In this document: piece after piece, positions 41,262-50,219 of the stretch
Numbering within the stretch: the stretch's first letter is position 1
Layout: the number at the start of each line of letters is the position of its first letter
Assembly (NCBI RefSeq): GCF_001625015.1
Contig: NZ_LVWJ02000014.1
Location: 1,178,001 to 1,242,000, forward strand
Length of the DNA: 64,000 nucleotides
Direction: 5' to 3'
DNA from: Lewinella sp. 4G2
GTDB lineage: Bacteria > Bacteroidota > Bacteroidia > Chitinophagales > Saprospiraceae
Position numbers and translations under genes: made by a program
The notes under the pieces: generated by a model
Seen by the model: only the letters and a program-made list of their open reading frames with translations
What the model was told of the DNA's origin: nothing
Databases searched by the model: none

Positions 41262-41818
41262 AGGGCAATGCTTTTTGCGGTGAGCAAGAGGGTGTGTAGT
41301 TGGGACCGGTTCCCCCGGACGGGGTCGGCCAAGAGCCGGGCGAGTTTCTCCCGTCCTCGCTTGAGGCGCATCTTGATGGAGGCCTCGCTGGTCTGCTGGG
41401 AAGCCGCGATCTCCTTCAGCGAAAAGCCACTGATCTCAAACAGGAGGATGGCGTCCCGCTGCTTCGCGGGTAGCCGGTGGATGGCCCGGTAGAGGAGGTG
41501 AACGTCCGCCAATTGGTCGGGCGTAGCCCCCCGCGCTTCCAGGCGCCGGGCCTGTTGCTCGGTGATCTCCGTCTTACGTTTCCGGCTCCGGTAAAGGGAG
41601 ACGGACCGGTTGCGCGCTGCCCGGATGAGGTAGTGCTGCAACTTGGCCGGGTCCTGGAGGGACTCAAATTTGTGGTAGGCGGAGAGCAGCACGTCCTGCA
41701 CGAGATCCTCCACGTCCATCCGCTCAAAGGCCAGGGCCGAGCAGTAACGTTGGAAAGCCTCGTGGCAGGCTTCGTAAGCCGCTAAAAACCGCCGTTGTTG
41801 GGGGGTGTGGGTGTTCAT
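41258..41818 (-). CDS. ECF-type RNA polymerase sigma factor
   Basis: 186 residues. Region 2 is visible (DVEDLVQDVLLSAYHKFESL ... YLIRAARNRSVSLYRSRK), as is region 4 with its helix-turn-helix (LPAKQRDAILLFEISGFSLKEIAASQQTSEASIKMRLKRGREKLARLL). The protein directs polymerase to a small regulon in response to an envelope signal. It is cotranscribed with the overlapping membrane protein gene downstream, its likely regulator. Confidence 0.93.
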   Translation of the reverse strand: MNTHTPQQRRFLAAYEACHEAFQRYCSALAFERMDVEDLVQDVLLSAYHKFESLQDPAKLQHYLIRAARNRSVSLYRSRKRKTEITEQQARRLEARGATPDQLADVHLLYRAIHRLPAKQRDAILLFEISGFSLKEIAASQQTSEASIKMRLKRGREKLARLLADPVRGNRSQLHTLLLTAKSIAL

Positions 41819-41935
41819 TTATCTGGATGCTGTGCAGGGATACTCGCACAACTCCCAGAAAGGTAACGGTGGGGGGAAGAAAATTTTAAATAAAATGCCC
41901 GGGCTACGGGGAGTAGTCCGGGCGGAATCATTTTA

Positions 41936-42037
41936 CGCCGGGATCTATCTGGATCTTCGATCCTTCTGATCTTAGGCTATCACTTCCGCCGGCATCTCTC
42001 AGGATCTTCGATCCTTCTGATCCCGGGCTATCTTGGT
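41936..42037. repeat. 51-bp direct repeat, two units
   Basis: Two units beginning near 41936 and 41987 share CGCCGG, GGATCTTCGATCCTTCTGATC and GGCTATC. Each contains the palindrome GGATCTTCGATCC. The surrounding gap (41819-42114) holds no gene. Confidence 0.75.
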
Positions 42038-42114
42038 GATGCGCTGCTCGTCTACTACGTGGTCCTACCGGGATCGTGATTCAGTTATTGGGAGATAAGT
42101 AATGACCTAAAGAA

Positions 42115-42531
42115 CTACCGCCGGCGGTACTTATGCTGGCAGGGTTCGATGCACTGATAGGAGAGGATCACTTCCTCGCCGTCAAATTCCAGCCGCAAGT
42201 TCGGGCCTTGCGGGGGGACGTTGCGGCAATCCCCGGGCGTCAGCGTTTCGGCGTCCAGATCGTAGGTGCCCTCACTGAGTACGGTGAGCATATTGGTCTC
42301 CGTGGAAAAGTCACAGATGATGGAATTCGACGAGTAAGTGCTGTCCGTTTCAAAATTGATGATCCTTTCACTGTCGACGGGTTCAAAATCTCCTCCACCA
42401 CCGGGGTCTGCGTAGACTTCGACGAGTTTCCAGGTGCCGATGATGGTGGCGGGGCGGGGGTCATCGTCGTCTTCGCAGGCGGTGAAGCACAGGGAGGCGA
42501 GCAGGAGGAGAAAGAGGGGGGATAACTTCAT
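42115..42531 (-). CDS. Small lipocalin-like lipoprotein
   Basis: 138 residues. Lipoprotein signal (MKLSPLFLLLLASLCFTACEDDDD, Cys 19) and a short beta-rich domain starting IIGTWKLVEVYAD, the GTWxL opening of lipocalin-like DUF proteins in Bacteroidota. Mature cysteines (ICDF, GDCRN, YQCIEPCQHKY) may form disulfides. Single gene, no operon partner. Function unknown. Confidence 0.7.
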   Translation of the reverse strand: MKLSPLFLLLLASLCFTACEDDDDPRPATIIGTWKLVEVYADPGGGGDFEPVDSERIINFETDSTYSSNSIICDFSTETNMLTVLSEGTYDLDAETLTPGDCRNVPPQGPNLRLEFDGEEVILSYQCIEPCQHKYRRR

Positions 42532-42674
42532 GGAGAAATTGTTATGGTTACCCGCTTAGACGGAGACCTCCAATTGGGACGTTGGTGAACCAAGGTAGAC
42601 AACGTGTTAAAGAATCCTTTCTATTTTGCCGTCGCTTTTCCGTCCCCTACCACCTTTGATTTAACCACCACACG

Positions 42675-43580
42675 TTGAAGTTTTCCCATTTCCTGGCGGG
42701 CTGGTCCCTGTCCCTATTGCTCTGCACCTGCGCGAGTGCCAAACTCGTCCCGCGTTCTACCGGGAGCAGCGCCCACCTCTTCCCGAGCAAGATTAAACTC
42801 GACCCGGAGATTCGGGAAGCCTCCGGGCTGGTGATCGACGGCGAACGATTTATCTGGCACAACGATAGTGGCGACGGGCCCTACCTGTACGTGACGAACA
42901 CCCGCGGCGAAGTGATCCGCAAGGATACCCTGCCCGTGCCCGCCTCCGATTACGAGGACCTGACGCGGGACGCCGCCGGCCGCCTCTACGTAGCCGATAC
43001 CGGGAATAACCGCGGGCAGCGAAAGGGGATGCAGATCTACCGCTACGACCCGAAAAATGGGGAGACCGCGACCATAAATTTTCACTATCCCGGGCAAAAC
43101 GGCGGCGGCCGCCAGGAAACGGGCAACTACGATTGCGAAGCCGTGGCCTACGCCAGCGGCTACCTCCACCTCTTCACGAAGGACCAACTCAATAAGCACG
43201 GCCGCGACAATATTTACCACTTCCGGGTGCCCGCCGCGCCGGGTGATTACGAGGCGGAACTGATCGACAGCCTCCACTTGCCCCGGCGGGTCGTGACGGC
43301 CGCGGCCATCGATACCGTACGCAACCAACTGGTGATGACGGCCTATACTTTTAAGATGCAGCTCGGGATTATCCCCACCAGCGCCGCTTCGCTGATCACC
43401 ATCGACGGCTACGAAAACGACCGTTACCTGACCGGCAAACTGCACCGGCAAAACCTGAGTTGGGGGCCACCGACCCAGTACGAAGCCGTAGATTTTCTGG
43501 ATGAAAACTGGCTCTACGTCGCCAGCGAGGGCACCGTGGTGCGGCCCCGGGCGGTGGCTAAAAAGAAGCGGCGGCGCTGA
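42675..43580 (+). CDS. Secreted beta-propeller-like lipoprotein (TTG start)
   Basis: 301 residues starting with TTG at 42675 (KFSHFLAGWSLSLLLCTCASA); no ATG fits. A lipobox LLLC precedes a domain with propeller-like strands (ASGLVIDGERFIWHNDSGDGPYLYVTN, DYEDLTRDAAGRLYVADTGNNRG, DCEAVAYASGYLHLFTKD). The signal peptide, the lipobox Cys and the following CTCASAKLVPRSTGSSA are encoded by the 51-bp form of the dispersed word together with its CCCATTTCCTGG flank, so the repeat provides the export signal. Function unknown. Confidence 0.7.
   Translation: MKFSHFLAGWSLSLLLCTCASAKLVPRSTGSSAHLFPSKIKLDPEIREASGLVIDGERFIWHNDSGDGPYLYVTNTRGEVIRKDTLPVPASDYEDLTRDAAGRLYVADTGNNRGQRKGMQIYRYDPKNGETATINFHYPGQNGGGRQETGNYDCEAVAYASGYLHLFTKDQLNKHGRDNIYHFRVPAAPGDYEAELIDSLHLPRRVVTAAAIDTVRNQLVMTAYTFKMQLGIIPTSAASLITIDGYENDRYLTGKLHRQNLSWGPPTQYEAVDFLDENWLYVASEGTVVRPRAVAKKKRRR
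42724..42774 (-). repeat. Dispersed word, copy 10: 51-bp long form
   Basis: GCACCTGCG at one end and CAGCGCCC at the other, separated by 34 bp that include AACTCGTCCCGCGTTCT. The same long form occurs inverted at 44632-44682 with four to five differences. Confidence 0.85.
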
Positions 43581-44075
43581 TTAATCCATCGTAATCACCT
43601 CCACGCCGAATTGCTCCGCCGCGCGGCGCATCCACGAGGGCCCCTTAACGCCGATGTAGTCGGAGACGGCCGCCGCGTCGCCGAGGACGATGGCGCAAAC
43701 CACCTTGTCGCCGTGCTCCGCTGCCCAGTGCTTTTTCAGGAGGGCGAGTTTTAGGATGTCGGCGGTGATTTTCCGTTTGATGCCCGAGTTGTTGCCCTTA
43801 CGTTTGGGGTAGACCTCGAAGGCCAGGCCGGCGGCGGCGTTGAGGTAGCCGACGCGGACGGTGGCCTCCTCCACCTTCAGTTGCCCGGGGGCGAGTTCTT
43901 GCCCGTGAAGTTGGCTCAGGCGGCTCACGAGGTCTGCTTCGTGGGCGGTATCGCGGGCCTGAATTTCGGCGGGGCTGGGGCCGGTAGCGGCGGGCGCTAC
44001 GGGCTGGTCGGTACGGACGCGTTTACGAAATCCGGGGCTGGCGCTACGTTGGGGGCGGTGGGGTTTATCGGGCAT
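43581..44075 (-). CDS. Conserved hypothetical protein
   Basis: 164 residues from the ATG at 44075 (MPDKPHRPQRSASPGFRKR). The basic, low-complexity first 45 residues are followed by a compact alpha/beta region (VGYLNAAAGLAFEVYPKRKGNNSGIKRKITADILKLALLKKHW ... VVCAIVLGDAAAVSDYIGVKGPSWMRRAAEQFGVEVITMD). I do not recognise the family. No signal peptide, so it is probably cytoplasmic. It is convergent with the preceding gene, with adjoining stops, and divergent from the HhH protein gene. Confidence 0.6.
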   Translation of the reverse strand: MPDKPHRPQRSASPGFRKRVRTDQPVAPAATGPSPAEIQARDTAHEADLVSRLSQLHGQELAPGQLKVEEATVRVGYLNAAAGLAFEVYPKRKGNNSGIKRKITADILKLALLKKHWAAEHGDKVVCAIVLGDAAAVSDYIGVKGPSWMRRAAEQFGVEVITMD

Positions 44076-44146
44076 GCGGCGAAGGTAAGGCTTTGGTTCT
44101 GCACGCCGCCGGCCGGAAATGGCGCACAAAATCCTACCTTGGCGAA

Positions 44147-45682
44147 ATGAATACGCTTTTCGATCAGATCGCTAATTTTTTCGCGACGCTTTCGCCCCAA
44201 ATGACCTCGTTGCTGGCCATCATCGGCCTGTTGGTATTCACCCTTGGGGTCGTGATCGGCTGGTTGATCCAGCGCCAATCCACCCGCCATTTTCGCCAGC
44301 AGGCCATCCTCATGAAGACGGATCGCGACCTCTACGAAAGCCGCAACGCCACCCTGGAAAAGGAGCGCCAGACCCTCGGCCGCGAGCTCGAGCTCGTCAG
44401 CACCGAAAAGGTCGAAGCCCTCGAACGCATCGAACTGCTCGAAGCGGAGGTCACGGGCTGGGACGAATCCACCCAGCGCCTCATGACCAAGGTTAGCCAG
44501 CTTGAGACCACCAACCAGACCTACGCCTCCACCATCGAAAGCCTCAATAACCAGGTCATCGGCCTGAAGACTCAGAACGAGCATTTGTACGGATCGGGAG
44601 GTAGCGTTACTAATGGTACGGAAGGTGATCAGGGCGCTGCTCCCGGAAGAACGCGGGACGAGTTGGGCGCTCGCGCAGGTGCGGAAGAATGGGTAACACC
44701 GGAACTCGACGGTGAGGATCTCCCCTTCCACCAAGAACCGGATGCGGAAAAACCGGACGCTCCCGCCACGGAGCAACCGGTAACCACAACCACTGAGTTG
44801 GAGGATCGGCTTCAATACCTGGAAGACCGCCTCGCCCAATTGGCCGAGCAAAGACAACTCGCCGAGCAGACGCCGAGCACGCTCTACACCGTCCAGCCCC
44901 CCACCGTTCCGGACGCCGGGGAACCGCTCGTCATCCGGGCCGACATCACCGCCGGTGGTGCCCGCCCCGCCGCGGACGGGGAGACGGAGGTCATCGTCCA
45001 GGCCGCCCAGTCGTTGCAGACGCCCGTCCAACCGGAGGCGGAGCCCGAACGGGACGACCTGACGAAGATCAATAAGATCGGCCCTTTCCTGGAAGGCCAG
45101 CTCAACCGGGTGGATGTGTACCGCTACGAACAGATCGCCTCCTGGACAGAGGCTGATATTGAAAATTATACCGAACTGATCGGTTACGTGCCCGGCATCA
45201 TTAAGCAGGATGACTGGGTGGGCCAGGCCCGAAGTTTAGCTGCGGCGTCCGAACCGGAGCAAGCTGAAGTGGAAGTGTCCGAACCAAAACCAATTGAATC
45301 GGAAAGGGCCACCCGTGCAGCAGCATCGCCATCACCGCAGCCGGAGTTAGCCGCTAAGTCAGCCCCAGCCCCAAAAGAAAAAGAGGCCACGGTAACCGGA
45401 GCCGTTCCCACCGAGGATAGCCCCAATGCGGATGACGAGAACCTGCGCATCGTGGAGGGGATTGGCCCCCGCATCCAACAGTTGTTGCGGGACCAGGGCA
45501 TCGATACGTTGGGGAAATTGGCGGCGAGCGATACGGAGCGGATTCAATCCATCCTCGACGAAGCTGGCGGCAGCTTCCGCTTTCACGACCCCAAAACTTG
45601 GGTAGCTCAGGCCGGCCTCGCCGCCGACGGAAAGATGGAGGAGCTCAAAGCGTGGCAGGACCAGTTGAAGGGCGGCTTGTAG
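44147..45682 (+). CDS. Membrane coiled-coil protein with two helix-hairpin-helix domains
   Basis: 511 residues from the ATG at 44147 (MNTLFDQIANFFATLSPQ). One membrane helix (LLAIIGLLVFTLGVVIGWLI), a coiled coil (about 45-145), and a low-complexity acidic/proline linker. Two H2TH/HhH-like domains follow: DDLTKINKIGPFLEGQLNRVDVYRYEQIASW and DENLRIVEGIGPRIQQLLRDQGIDTLGKLAA. Such domains usually bind DNA non-specifically or mediate protein contacts, so a membrane-tethered DNA-binding role is possible. The linker contains the second 51-bp repeat form, read as QGAAPGRTRDELGARAGAE. Confidence 0.7.
   Translation: MNTLFDQIANFFATLSPQMTSLLAIIGLLVFTLGVVIGWLIQRQSTRHFRQQAILMKTDRDLYESRNATLEKERQTLGRELELVSTEKVEALERIELLEAEVTGWDESTQRLMTKVSQLETTNQTYASTIESLNNQVIGLKTQNEHLYGSGGSVTNGTEGDQGAAPGRTRDELGARAGAEEWVTPELDGEDLPFHQEPDAEKPDAPATEQPVTTTTELEDRLQYLEDRLAQLAEQRQLAEQTPSTLYTVQPPTVPDAGEPLVIRADITAGGARPAADGETEVIVQAAQSLQTPVQPEAEPERDDLTKINKIGPFLEGQLNRVDVYRYEQIASWTEADIENYTELIGYVPGIIKQDDWVGQARSLAAASEPEQAEVEVSEPKPIESERATRAAASPSPQPELAAKSAPAPKEKEATVTGAVPTEDSPNADDENLRIVEGIGPRIQQLLRDQGIDTLGKLAASDTERIQSILDEAGGSFRFHDPKTWVAQAGLAADGKMEELKAWQDQLKGGL
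44632..44682 (+). repeat. Dispersed word, copy 11: 51-bp long form inside the HhH gene
   Basis: Starts GGGCGCTGCTCCCGG and ends GGGCGCTCGCGCAGGTGC. 51 bp is 17 codons, so the frame is kept. Confidence 0.85.
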
Positions 45683-45823
45683 TGCTCAATACTTCCCGTT
45701 ACCTAACCAAAAGCGGCCAAACTGTCGCCATAAGACGGCCCCACGCAGCCTTTGGGCCGTCCGTAGTGTAAGTATTTACGTAACGCAACGCGCATTTATC
45801 CACCCCTCAAAATTTGAACACGC

Positions 45824-46510
45824 ATGGCCGACCAAACACTCTGGTACCTCGAAAATATTGACCTGACGAATATCTTCTGCCCCAAGAAAGTGGACATGGG
45901 AATGCTGGACAGCAAGCAGCACCCCACCTTTGAGGCTAATCAGTACATCTACCTGCCGGACGAACCGGCCAAAAAGATATTCCTGATCAGCGAAGGGCGC
46001 GTCAAGATCGGCACCTACGGTACGGACGGCAAGGAGGTCACGAAGGCCATCCTCGCCCCCGGCGAAGTATTCGGGGAGTTAGCCCTCATCAACGATGGTA
46101 CCCGCCGTGACTTTGCCTACAGCCTGGAGCCGACCCGCCTTTGCGTCCTGGAAAAGGAAGACCTGCAGGGAATGCTGCGCGAACGGAGCGAACTCCAACT
46201 CTTCTTCATGCGCCTCATCGGTAACCGCACCCTCCGCCTGGAGCAGCGCCTGGAAAACCTGATGTTCAAAACCAGCCGGAGCCGGATCATTGAATTCCTC
46301 CACACCCTCGCCGCCGAAAAGGGCCGCGCCGTCGGCTTCGAACGGGAGGTAAAAAATATGCTCACCCACAAAGAGATTGCCGATCTGACGGGCACCAGCC
46401 GCCAAACGGTGAATACCGTACTGAATGATCTCCGCCGCCAGAACGTCCTCACTTTCGATCGTAAACGCATGCTCGTCCGCGATATGGACCAACTCCAACA
46501 GGCGGGTTAA
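45824..46510 (+). CDS. Crp/Fnr-family transcriptional regulator
   Basis: 228 residues. A cNMP-binding-type beta-barrel (about 30-140: YIYLPDEPAKKIFLISEGRVKIGTYGTDGKEVTKAILAPGEVFGELALI), a long dimer helix, and a C-terminal winged helix (MLTHKEIADLTGTSRQTVNTVLNDLRRQNVL). The Fnr cysteine pattern is absent, so it is not an iron-sulfur oxygen sensor. The upstream region has GTAAGTATTTAC (near 45768), which could be an autoregulatory site, though weakly supported. Targets are unknown. Confidence 0.87.
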   Translation: MADQTLWYLENIDLTNIFCPKKVDMGMLDSKQHPTFEANQYIYLPDEPAKKIFLISEGRVKIGTYGTDGKEVTKAILAPGEVFGELALINDGTRRDFAYSLEPTRLCVLEKEDLQGMLRERSELQLFFMRLIGNRTLRLEQRLENLMFKTSRSRIIEFLHTLAAEKGRAVGFEREVKNMLTHKEIADLTGTSRQTVNTVLNDLRRQNVLTFDRKRMLVRDMDQLQQAG

Positions 46511-46525
46511 CAACCTATTCTACCG

Positions 46526-46715
46526 TTTGCCCCGGAAGGGGTAAACCCGGTAGCCCGGTATTCATCGAAGACGCACTCCGGGTTTTAGTCAAATCCATGT
46601 TTTGCCCCGAAGGGGTAAACCTAGTTGCCCGGTGTTCGTCGAAGACGCGCTCCGGGTTTTCGTTATGCCCGGGTTTGATCGACACCACCAAACACACTCC
46701 GGGTTTTCGTTATCC
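46526..46715. repeat. 75-bp imperfect tandem repeat
   Basis: Units begin at 46526 and 46601 (TTTGCCCC(G)GAAGGGGTAAAC) and share CATCGAAGACGC or TCGTCGAAGACGC and CTCCGGGTTTT. A truncated third unit with CACTCCGGGTTTTCG follows. CCCCGGAAGGGG is a hairpin. No gene is seen in 46511-46828. Confidence 0.75.
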
Positions 46716-46828
46716 CCAGAATCAATCAAAACCCACCAATTTAAATACCCGCCAACACCACCCGGTATCATAGCGTTGTAGCAATGGTTCAACCAAAAAG
46801 CATCGCACACATCCCACAATTGATACCC

Positions 46829-47566
46829 ATGCAAAAGATTTTCTCTCTTCTCCTATTCACCCCCTTGTTATTTCTAACCCCATCCTGCGCCAAGAAGACC
46901 GTGGCCGTTGGGGACGACGGCGTCGACTGGGCCGCCAAAGCCCGCCAGTACCGGGACGATCCGGCCTCCTTGCGCCTTTTCACCGAGCAGTGCCAGGAAA
47001 ACGAAATGAAGCTCCTGGCCGTCCAGCGGGAGCTGATGGAGCTGCGCAACGAGCGGTCGACGACCAACCAGGCGGTCACCAACGCCCAGAGCCAGGCCGC
47101 GCAGGTTCAGCAGCAGCGGCAAGCCCTGGAAAATGAGGTGGCCCAACTGCGGCAGTACACCCAGACCTCTCAAGGAGAACTCACCCAGCTTCGCCAACAG
47201 ACCCAGACGCTGGGCGTGGAGAATGCCCAATTGAAACAACAATTAGCGACGATGGCCGCCAGCCAGCGCAACGATCAGGTGGATACGGATGAGGCTGTCG
47301 TACAGGGCGTCGTCTTCCAGGTCCAGTTGGGTGCCTACGTCAAGAATACGCTCAACCCCGAACTAGCTACCGAGAATGCACTGGAGTTGCAGGACCAGAA
47401 CGGCATGCAAAAAGTAGTCGTCAGCCAGTTCCGCACCTACAGCAACGCGGCGTACCTGCGGGACCGCCTCAAGCAGATGGGCGTCAAGGATGCCTTCGTC
47501 GTCGCCAAGAACAATGGCCAGCGGGTGACGATCCCGGAAGCTTTACAAATGACGGGACAGAATTAG
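46829..47566 (+). CDS. SPOR-domain lipoprotein with coiled coil
   Basis: 246 residues from the ATG at 46829 (MQKIFSLLLFTPLLFLTPSC, lipobox Cys 20). The middle is a Gln-rich coiled coil (QAAQVQQQRQALENEVAQLRQYTQTSQGELTQLRQQTQ). The C-terminus has a SPOR-like fold (VVFQVQLGAYVKNTLNPE ... KVVVSQFRTYSNAAYLRDRLKQMGVKDAFVVAKNNG). SPOR domains bind denuded glycan strands at the septum, so an envelope or cell-division role is likely. Confidence 0.8.
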   Translation: MQKIFSLLLFTPLLFLTPSCAKKTVAVGDDGVDWAAKARQYRDDPASLRLFTEQCQENEMKLLAVQRELMELRNERSTTNQAVTNAQSQAAQVQQQRQALENEVAQLRQYTQTSQGELTQLRQQTQTLGVENAQLKQQLATMAASQRNDQVDTDEAVVQGVVFQVQLGAYVKNTLNPELATENALELQDQNGMQKVVVSQFRTYSNAAYLRDRLKQMGVKDAFVVAKNNGQRVTIPEALQMTGQN

Positions 47567-47626
47567 TAGCGTAGTCGGGTAGCACTACCCGACTACCCGA
47601 CTACCGTACTACCTGACTAAATTCTC

Positions 47627-47647
47627 AGCGAATTTTCGCTAACTTGC
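47627..47647 (+). promoter_or_regulatory. Operator-like palindrome and -7 element before fadN
   Basis: AGCGAATTTTCGCT (47627-47640), a perfect 14-bp palindrome, abuts TAACTTGC (47640-47647), close to the TAnnTTTG element, 29 bp before the fadN ATG. A regulator of fatty-acid use could bind here; this is inference. Confidence 0.4.
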
Positions 47648-47675
47648 GTCGCACCACAAAAATTATCGATCGAAC

Positions 47676-50078
47676 ATGCAATACCGTCTTAAAAAAGTAG
47701 CCGTTTTGGGCTCCGGCGTCATGGGTTCCGGCATCGCTTGCCACCTGGCCAACATTGGGCTTGACGTGCTGCTGCTGGACATCGTCCCCTTCAACCTCAG
47801 CGATGAGGAGAAGCAGGACCCCGTCAAGCGCAACAGCCAGGCCGTTTCCGCGCTGGCCGCCGCCATTAAATCGAAGCCCGCCCCCCTCTTCAAAAAGGAC
47901 TTCGCCAAACACATCACCACCGGTAACTTCGAAGATGACTTCGAAAAGATCGCCGATTGCGACTGGGTGATCGAAGTCGTCATCGAACGGCTCGACATTA
48001 AAAAGCAGATCTTTGAAAAGGTCGATAAGTACCGTAAGGCCGGTAGCCTGGTGACGTCCAATACCTCTTCCATTCCCATCAATCTACTGGTGGAAGGGCG
48101 GAGCGATGACTTCCAGGCCCACTTCTGTGGTACGCACTTCTTTAATCCCCCGCGGTACCTCCGTCTTTTCGAGGTCATCCCCCACGGCGGGACCAAGCAG
48201 GACGTGGTGGACTTCTTCATGCACTACGGCGACGTCTACCTCGGTAAGCAGACCGTATTGTGTAAGGACACCCCCGGCTTCATTGGTAACCGTATCGGCG
48301 TCATGTCCGGCGTACAGATGATGGACCTCACGGTGAAGTACGACATGACGATCGAGGAGGTGGATGCCATCACCGGCTCCCTCATCGGCCGGCCGAATAC
48401 GGCGACCTACCGCCTACAGGATCTCGTCGGTATCGATACCAGCGCCAAAGTCTCCGGCTTCGTGATGCAGAATGTTTCCGACGACGAGTACATCGACATG
48501 GTGAAGGGTAAGAAGCAGCCCGAATTCATGCACCACCTGCTCAATAACAAGTGGTACGGCAACAAGTCCGGCCAGGGCTTCTACAAAAAGACCAAGGAAC
48601 GCGATGAGAAGGGTAAATCCATCATCCACGCCCTGAACCTGAAGACGCTGGAATATGCCCCCGCCACCCGCCCCCGCCTCGCCATCGGTAAGAACAAGAT
48701 GGTGGAGGATATGGGCCGCCGGATGCAGTCCATCGTCAAATCCGACGACCGGGAGGGTAAATTCCTGCGGGAATACTTCGCCGGCCTGCTGGCCTACTCC
48801 GCTAACCGCGTCCCTGAAATTGCGGACAACCTCTACAGCATCGACGATGCCATGCGGACGGGTTACTTCTGGGAATACGGCCCCTTCGAGACCTGGGACC
48901 AGATCGGCCTCAACGAAGGCATCGCCATGATCAACGAGATCGAAGGCGGCAAAGTAGCCGACTGGGTGAAGGAGATGAAGGCCGCCGGCCACGACTCCTT
49001 CTATAAAGTAAAGGACGGCCAACGGCTGTACTACGATCAGTCCTCGAAGAGCTACCAGCCGGTCACGAGCCTGAATAACTACATTATTCTGGATACGCTG
49101 CGTGACCAGTCTCCGGTGATCAAGAACGAATCGGCGACCGTCCACGACCTCGGCGACGGCGTGATGTGCGTGGAATTCACTTCCAAGTCCAATTCCATCG
49201 ACGATGCGATTGGCCAGGCCATCTCTGATGCCATCGATAAGGCGGAAGCGGAAGGTTGGAAAGGGATCGTCATCGGTAACAACGCCAAGAACTTCACCGT
49301 CGGTGCCAACCTGATGAACGTTGGGATGCTCGCCATGCAGCAGGAGTTTGACCAGTTAGATAAGCTGGTGGATGGCTTCCAGCAACTCAACATGAAGATC
49401 AAAACCTGTAAGGTGCCCGTCGTGGTGGCCACTCAGGGCTACGTCTTTGGTGGTGGTTGCGAGATCGCCATGCACTGCGACGCCGGCGTCTACGCTGCGG
49501 AGAGCTACATCGGCCTCGTTGAGGTGGGCGTAGGTCTCATCCCAGGTGGAGGCGGCACGAAAGAGCTTGCTCTCCGTGCTTCCGACAGCTACTTCGAAGG
49601 CGACGTGATGATGCCAACCCTGCTGGATGCTTTCCAAACGGTGGCCACGGCCAAGGTGTCGACCTCCGCCCACGAAGCGTTCGACTACAAGTACTTAATC
49701 GAAGGCAAGGACTTCGTTGAGGTCAACCTCCAGCGCAATATCGGCGAAGCCAAGCGTAAGGTGTTGGAACTCTCCCGTGAGTACGTCGCCCCGAGCATCC
49801 GGGAGGACATCACCGTACTGGGCCGCGCCGGTTTGGCTGCCATCTATACGGCGATCAATGAATTTAAATTGGGTAAGTACATCTCCGAATACGACGGTGT
49901 CGTTGCGCGCCACGTAGCCAACATCCTCTGCGGTGGCGAGCTGACTCAGACCACACAAGTATCCGAACAATACCTCCTGGACCTGGAACGGGAAGCCTTC
50001 CTGAGTTTACTGGGGAACCAGAAGACGTTGGAGCGGATTCAGTATACGCTGCAGAATAATAAGCCGCTGAGGAACTGA
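47676..50078 (+). CDS. fadN: 3-hydroxyacyl-CoA dehydrogenase / enoyl-CoA hydratase fusion (FadN type)
   Basis: 800 residues. This beta-oxidation enzyme carries the dehydrogenase half first: KVAVLGSGVMGSGIACHLANIGLDVLLLDI (NAD site), FCGTHFFNPPRYLRLFEVIP, KDTPGFIGNRIG and a second dehydrogenase C-domain. The crotonase half is C-terminal (about 475-720): ANLMNVGMLAMQQEFDQL, VVVATQGYVFGGGCEIAMHCD and GLVEVGVGLIPGGGGTKELA with the two oxyanion-hole loops. The order is the FadN type, not FadB. fadA follows after 141 bp holding a strong hairpin. Confidence 0.92.
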   Translation: MQYRLKKVAVLGSGVMGSGIACHLANIGLDVLLLDIVPFNLSDEEKQDPVKRNSQAVSALAAAIKSKPAPLFKKDFAKHITTGNFEDDFEKIADCDWVIEVVIERLDIKKQIFEKVDKYRKAGSLVTSNTSSIPINLLVEGRSDDFQAHFCGTHFFNPPRYLRLFEVIPHGGTKQDVVDFFMHYGDVYLGKQTVLCKDTPGFIGNRIGVMSGVQMMDLTVKYDMTIEEVDAITGSLIGRPNTATYRLQDLVGIDTSAKVSGFVMQNVSDDEYIDMVKGKKQPEFMHHLLNNKWYGNKSGQGFYKKTKERDEKGKSIIHALNLKTLEYAPATRPRLAIGKNKMVEDMGRRMQSIVKSDDREGKFLREYFAGLLAYSANRVPEIADNLYSIDDAMRTGYFWEYGPFETWDQIGLNEGIAMINEIEGGKVADWVKEMKAAGHDSFYKVKDGQRLYYDQSSKSYQPVTSLNNYIILDTLRDQSPVIKNESATVHDLGDGVMCVEFTSKSNSIDDAIGQAISDAIDKAEAEGWKGIVIGNNAKNFTVGANLMNVGMLAMQQEFDQLDKLVDGFQQLNMKIKTCKVPVVVATQGYVFGGGCEIAMHCDAGVYAAESYIGLVEVGVGLIPGGGGTKELALRASDSYFEGDVMMPTLLDAFQTVATAKVSTSAHEAFDYKYLIEGKDFVEVNLQRNIGEAKRKVLELSREYVAPSIREDITVLGRAGLAAIYTAINEFKLGKYISEYDGVVARHVANILCGGELTQTTQVSEQYLLDLEREAFLSLLGNQKTLERIQYTLQNNKPLRN

Positions 50079-50089
50079 TTTAGTGCTTT

Positions 50090-50152
50090 GGTACTTTGGT
50101 GCTTTGGGCTGCCATGCATCCAATTTGCGGCAGCCCAAAGCACCAAAGTACC
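50090..50152. repeat. Perfect 24-bp inverted repeat between fadN and fadA
   Basis: Arms 50090-50113 and 50129-50152 (starting GGTACTTTGGTGC) are exact complements around a 15-nt loop. A diverged relative at 56892-56984 carries a 22-bp insertion. It has no T-run, so it is probably a palindromic repeat that may also act as a processing or differential-expression site. Confidence 0.8.
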
Positions 50153-50170
50153 AACGAACCCATTCACTCT

Positions 50171-50188
50171 GCACCCGCGTCAGCGCCC
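50171..50188 (-). repeat. 18-bp dispersed word, copy 12
   Basis: GCACCCGCGTCAGCGCCC, 32 bp before the fadA start. Confidence 0.9.
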
Positions 50189-50219
50189 AATTAATTAATC
50201 AAGAAAAATAACCTCGATC

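Noticed and set aside
44000-45031. Minus-strand ORF of over 300 residues opposite the HhH gene
   Set aside because: It overlaps a gene with clear HhH domains and shows no motif; a GC-rich antisense frame.
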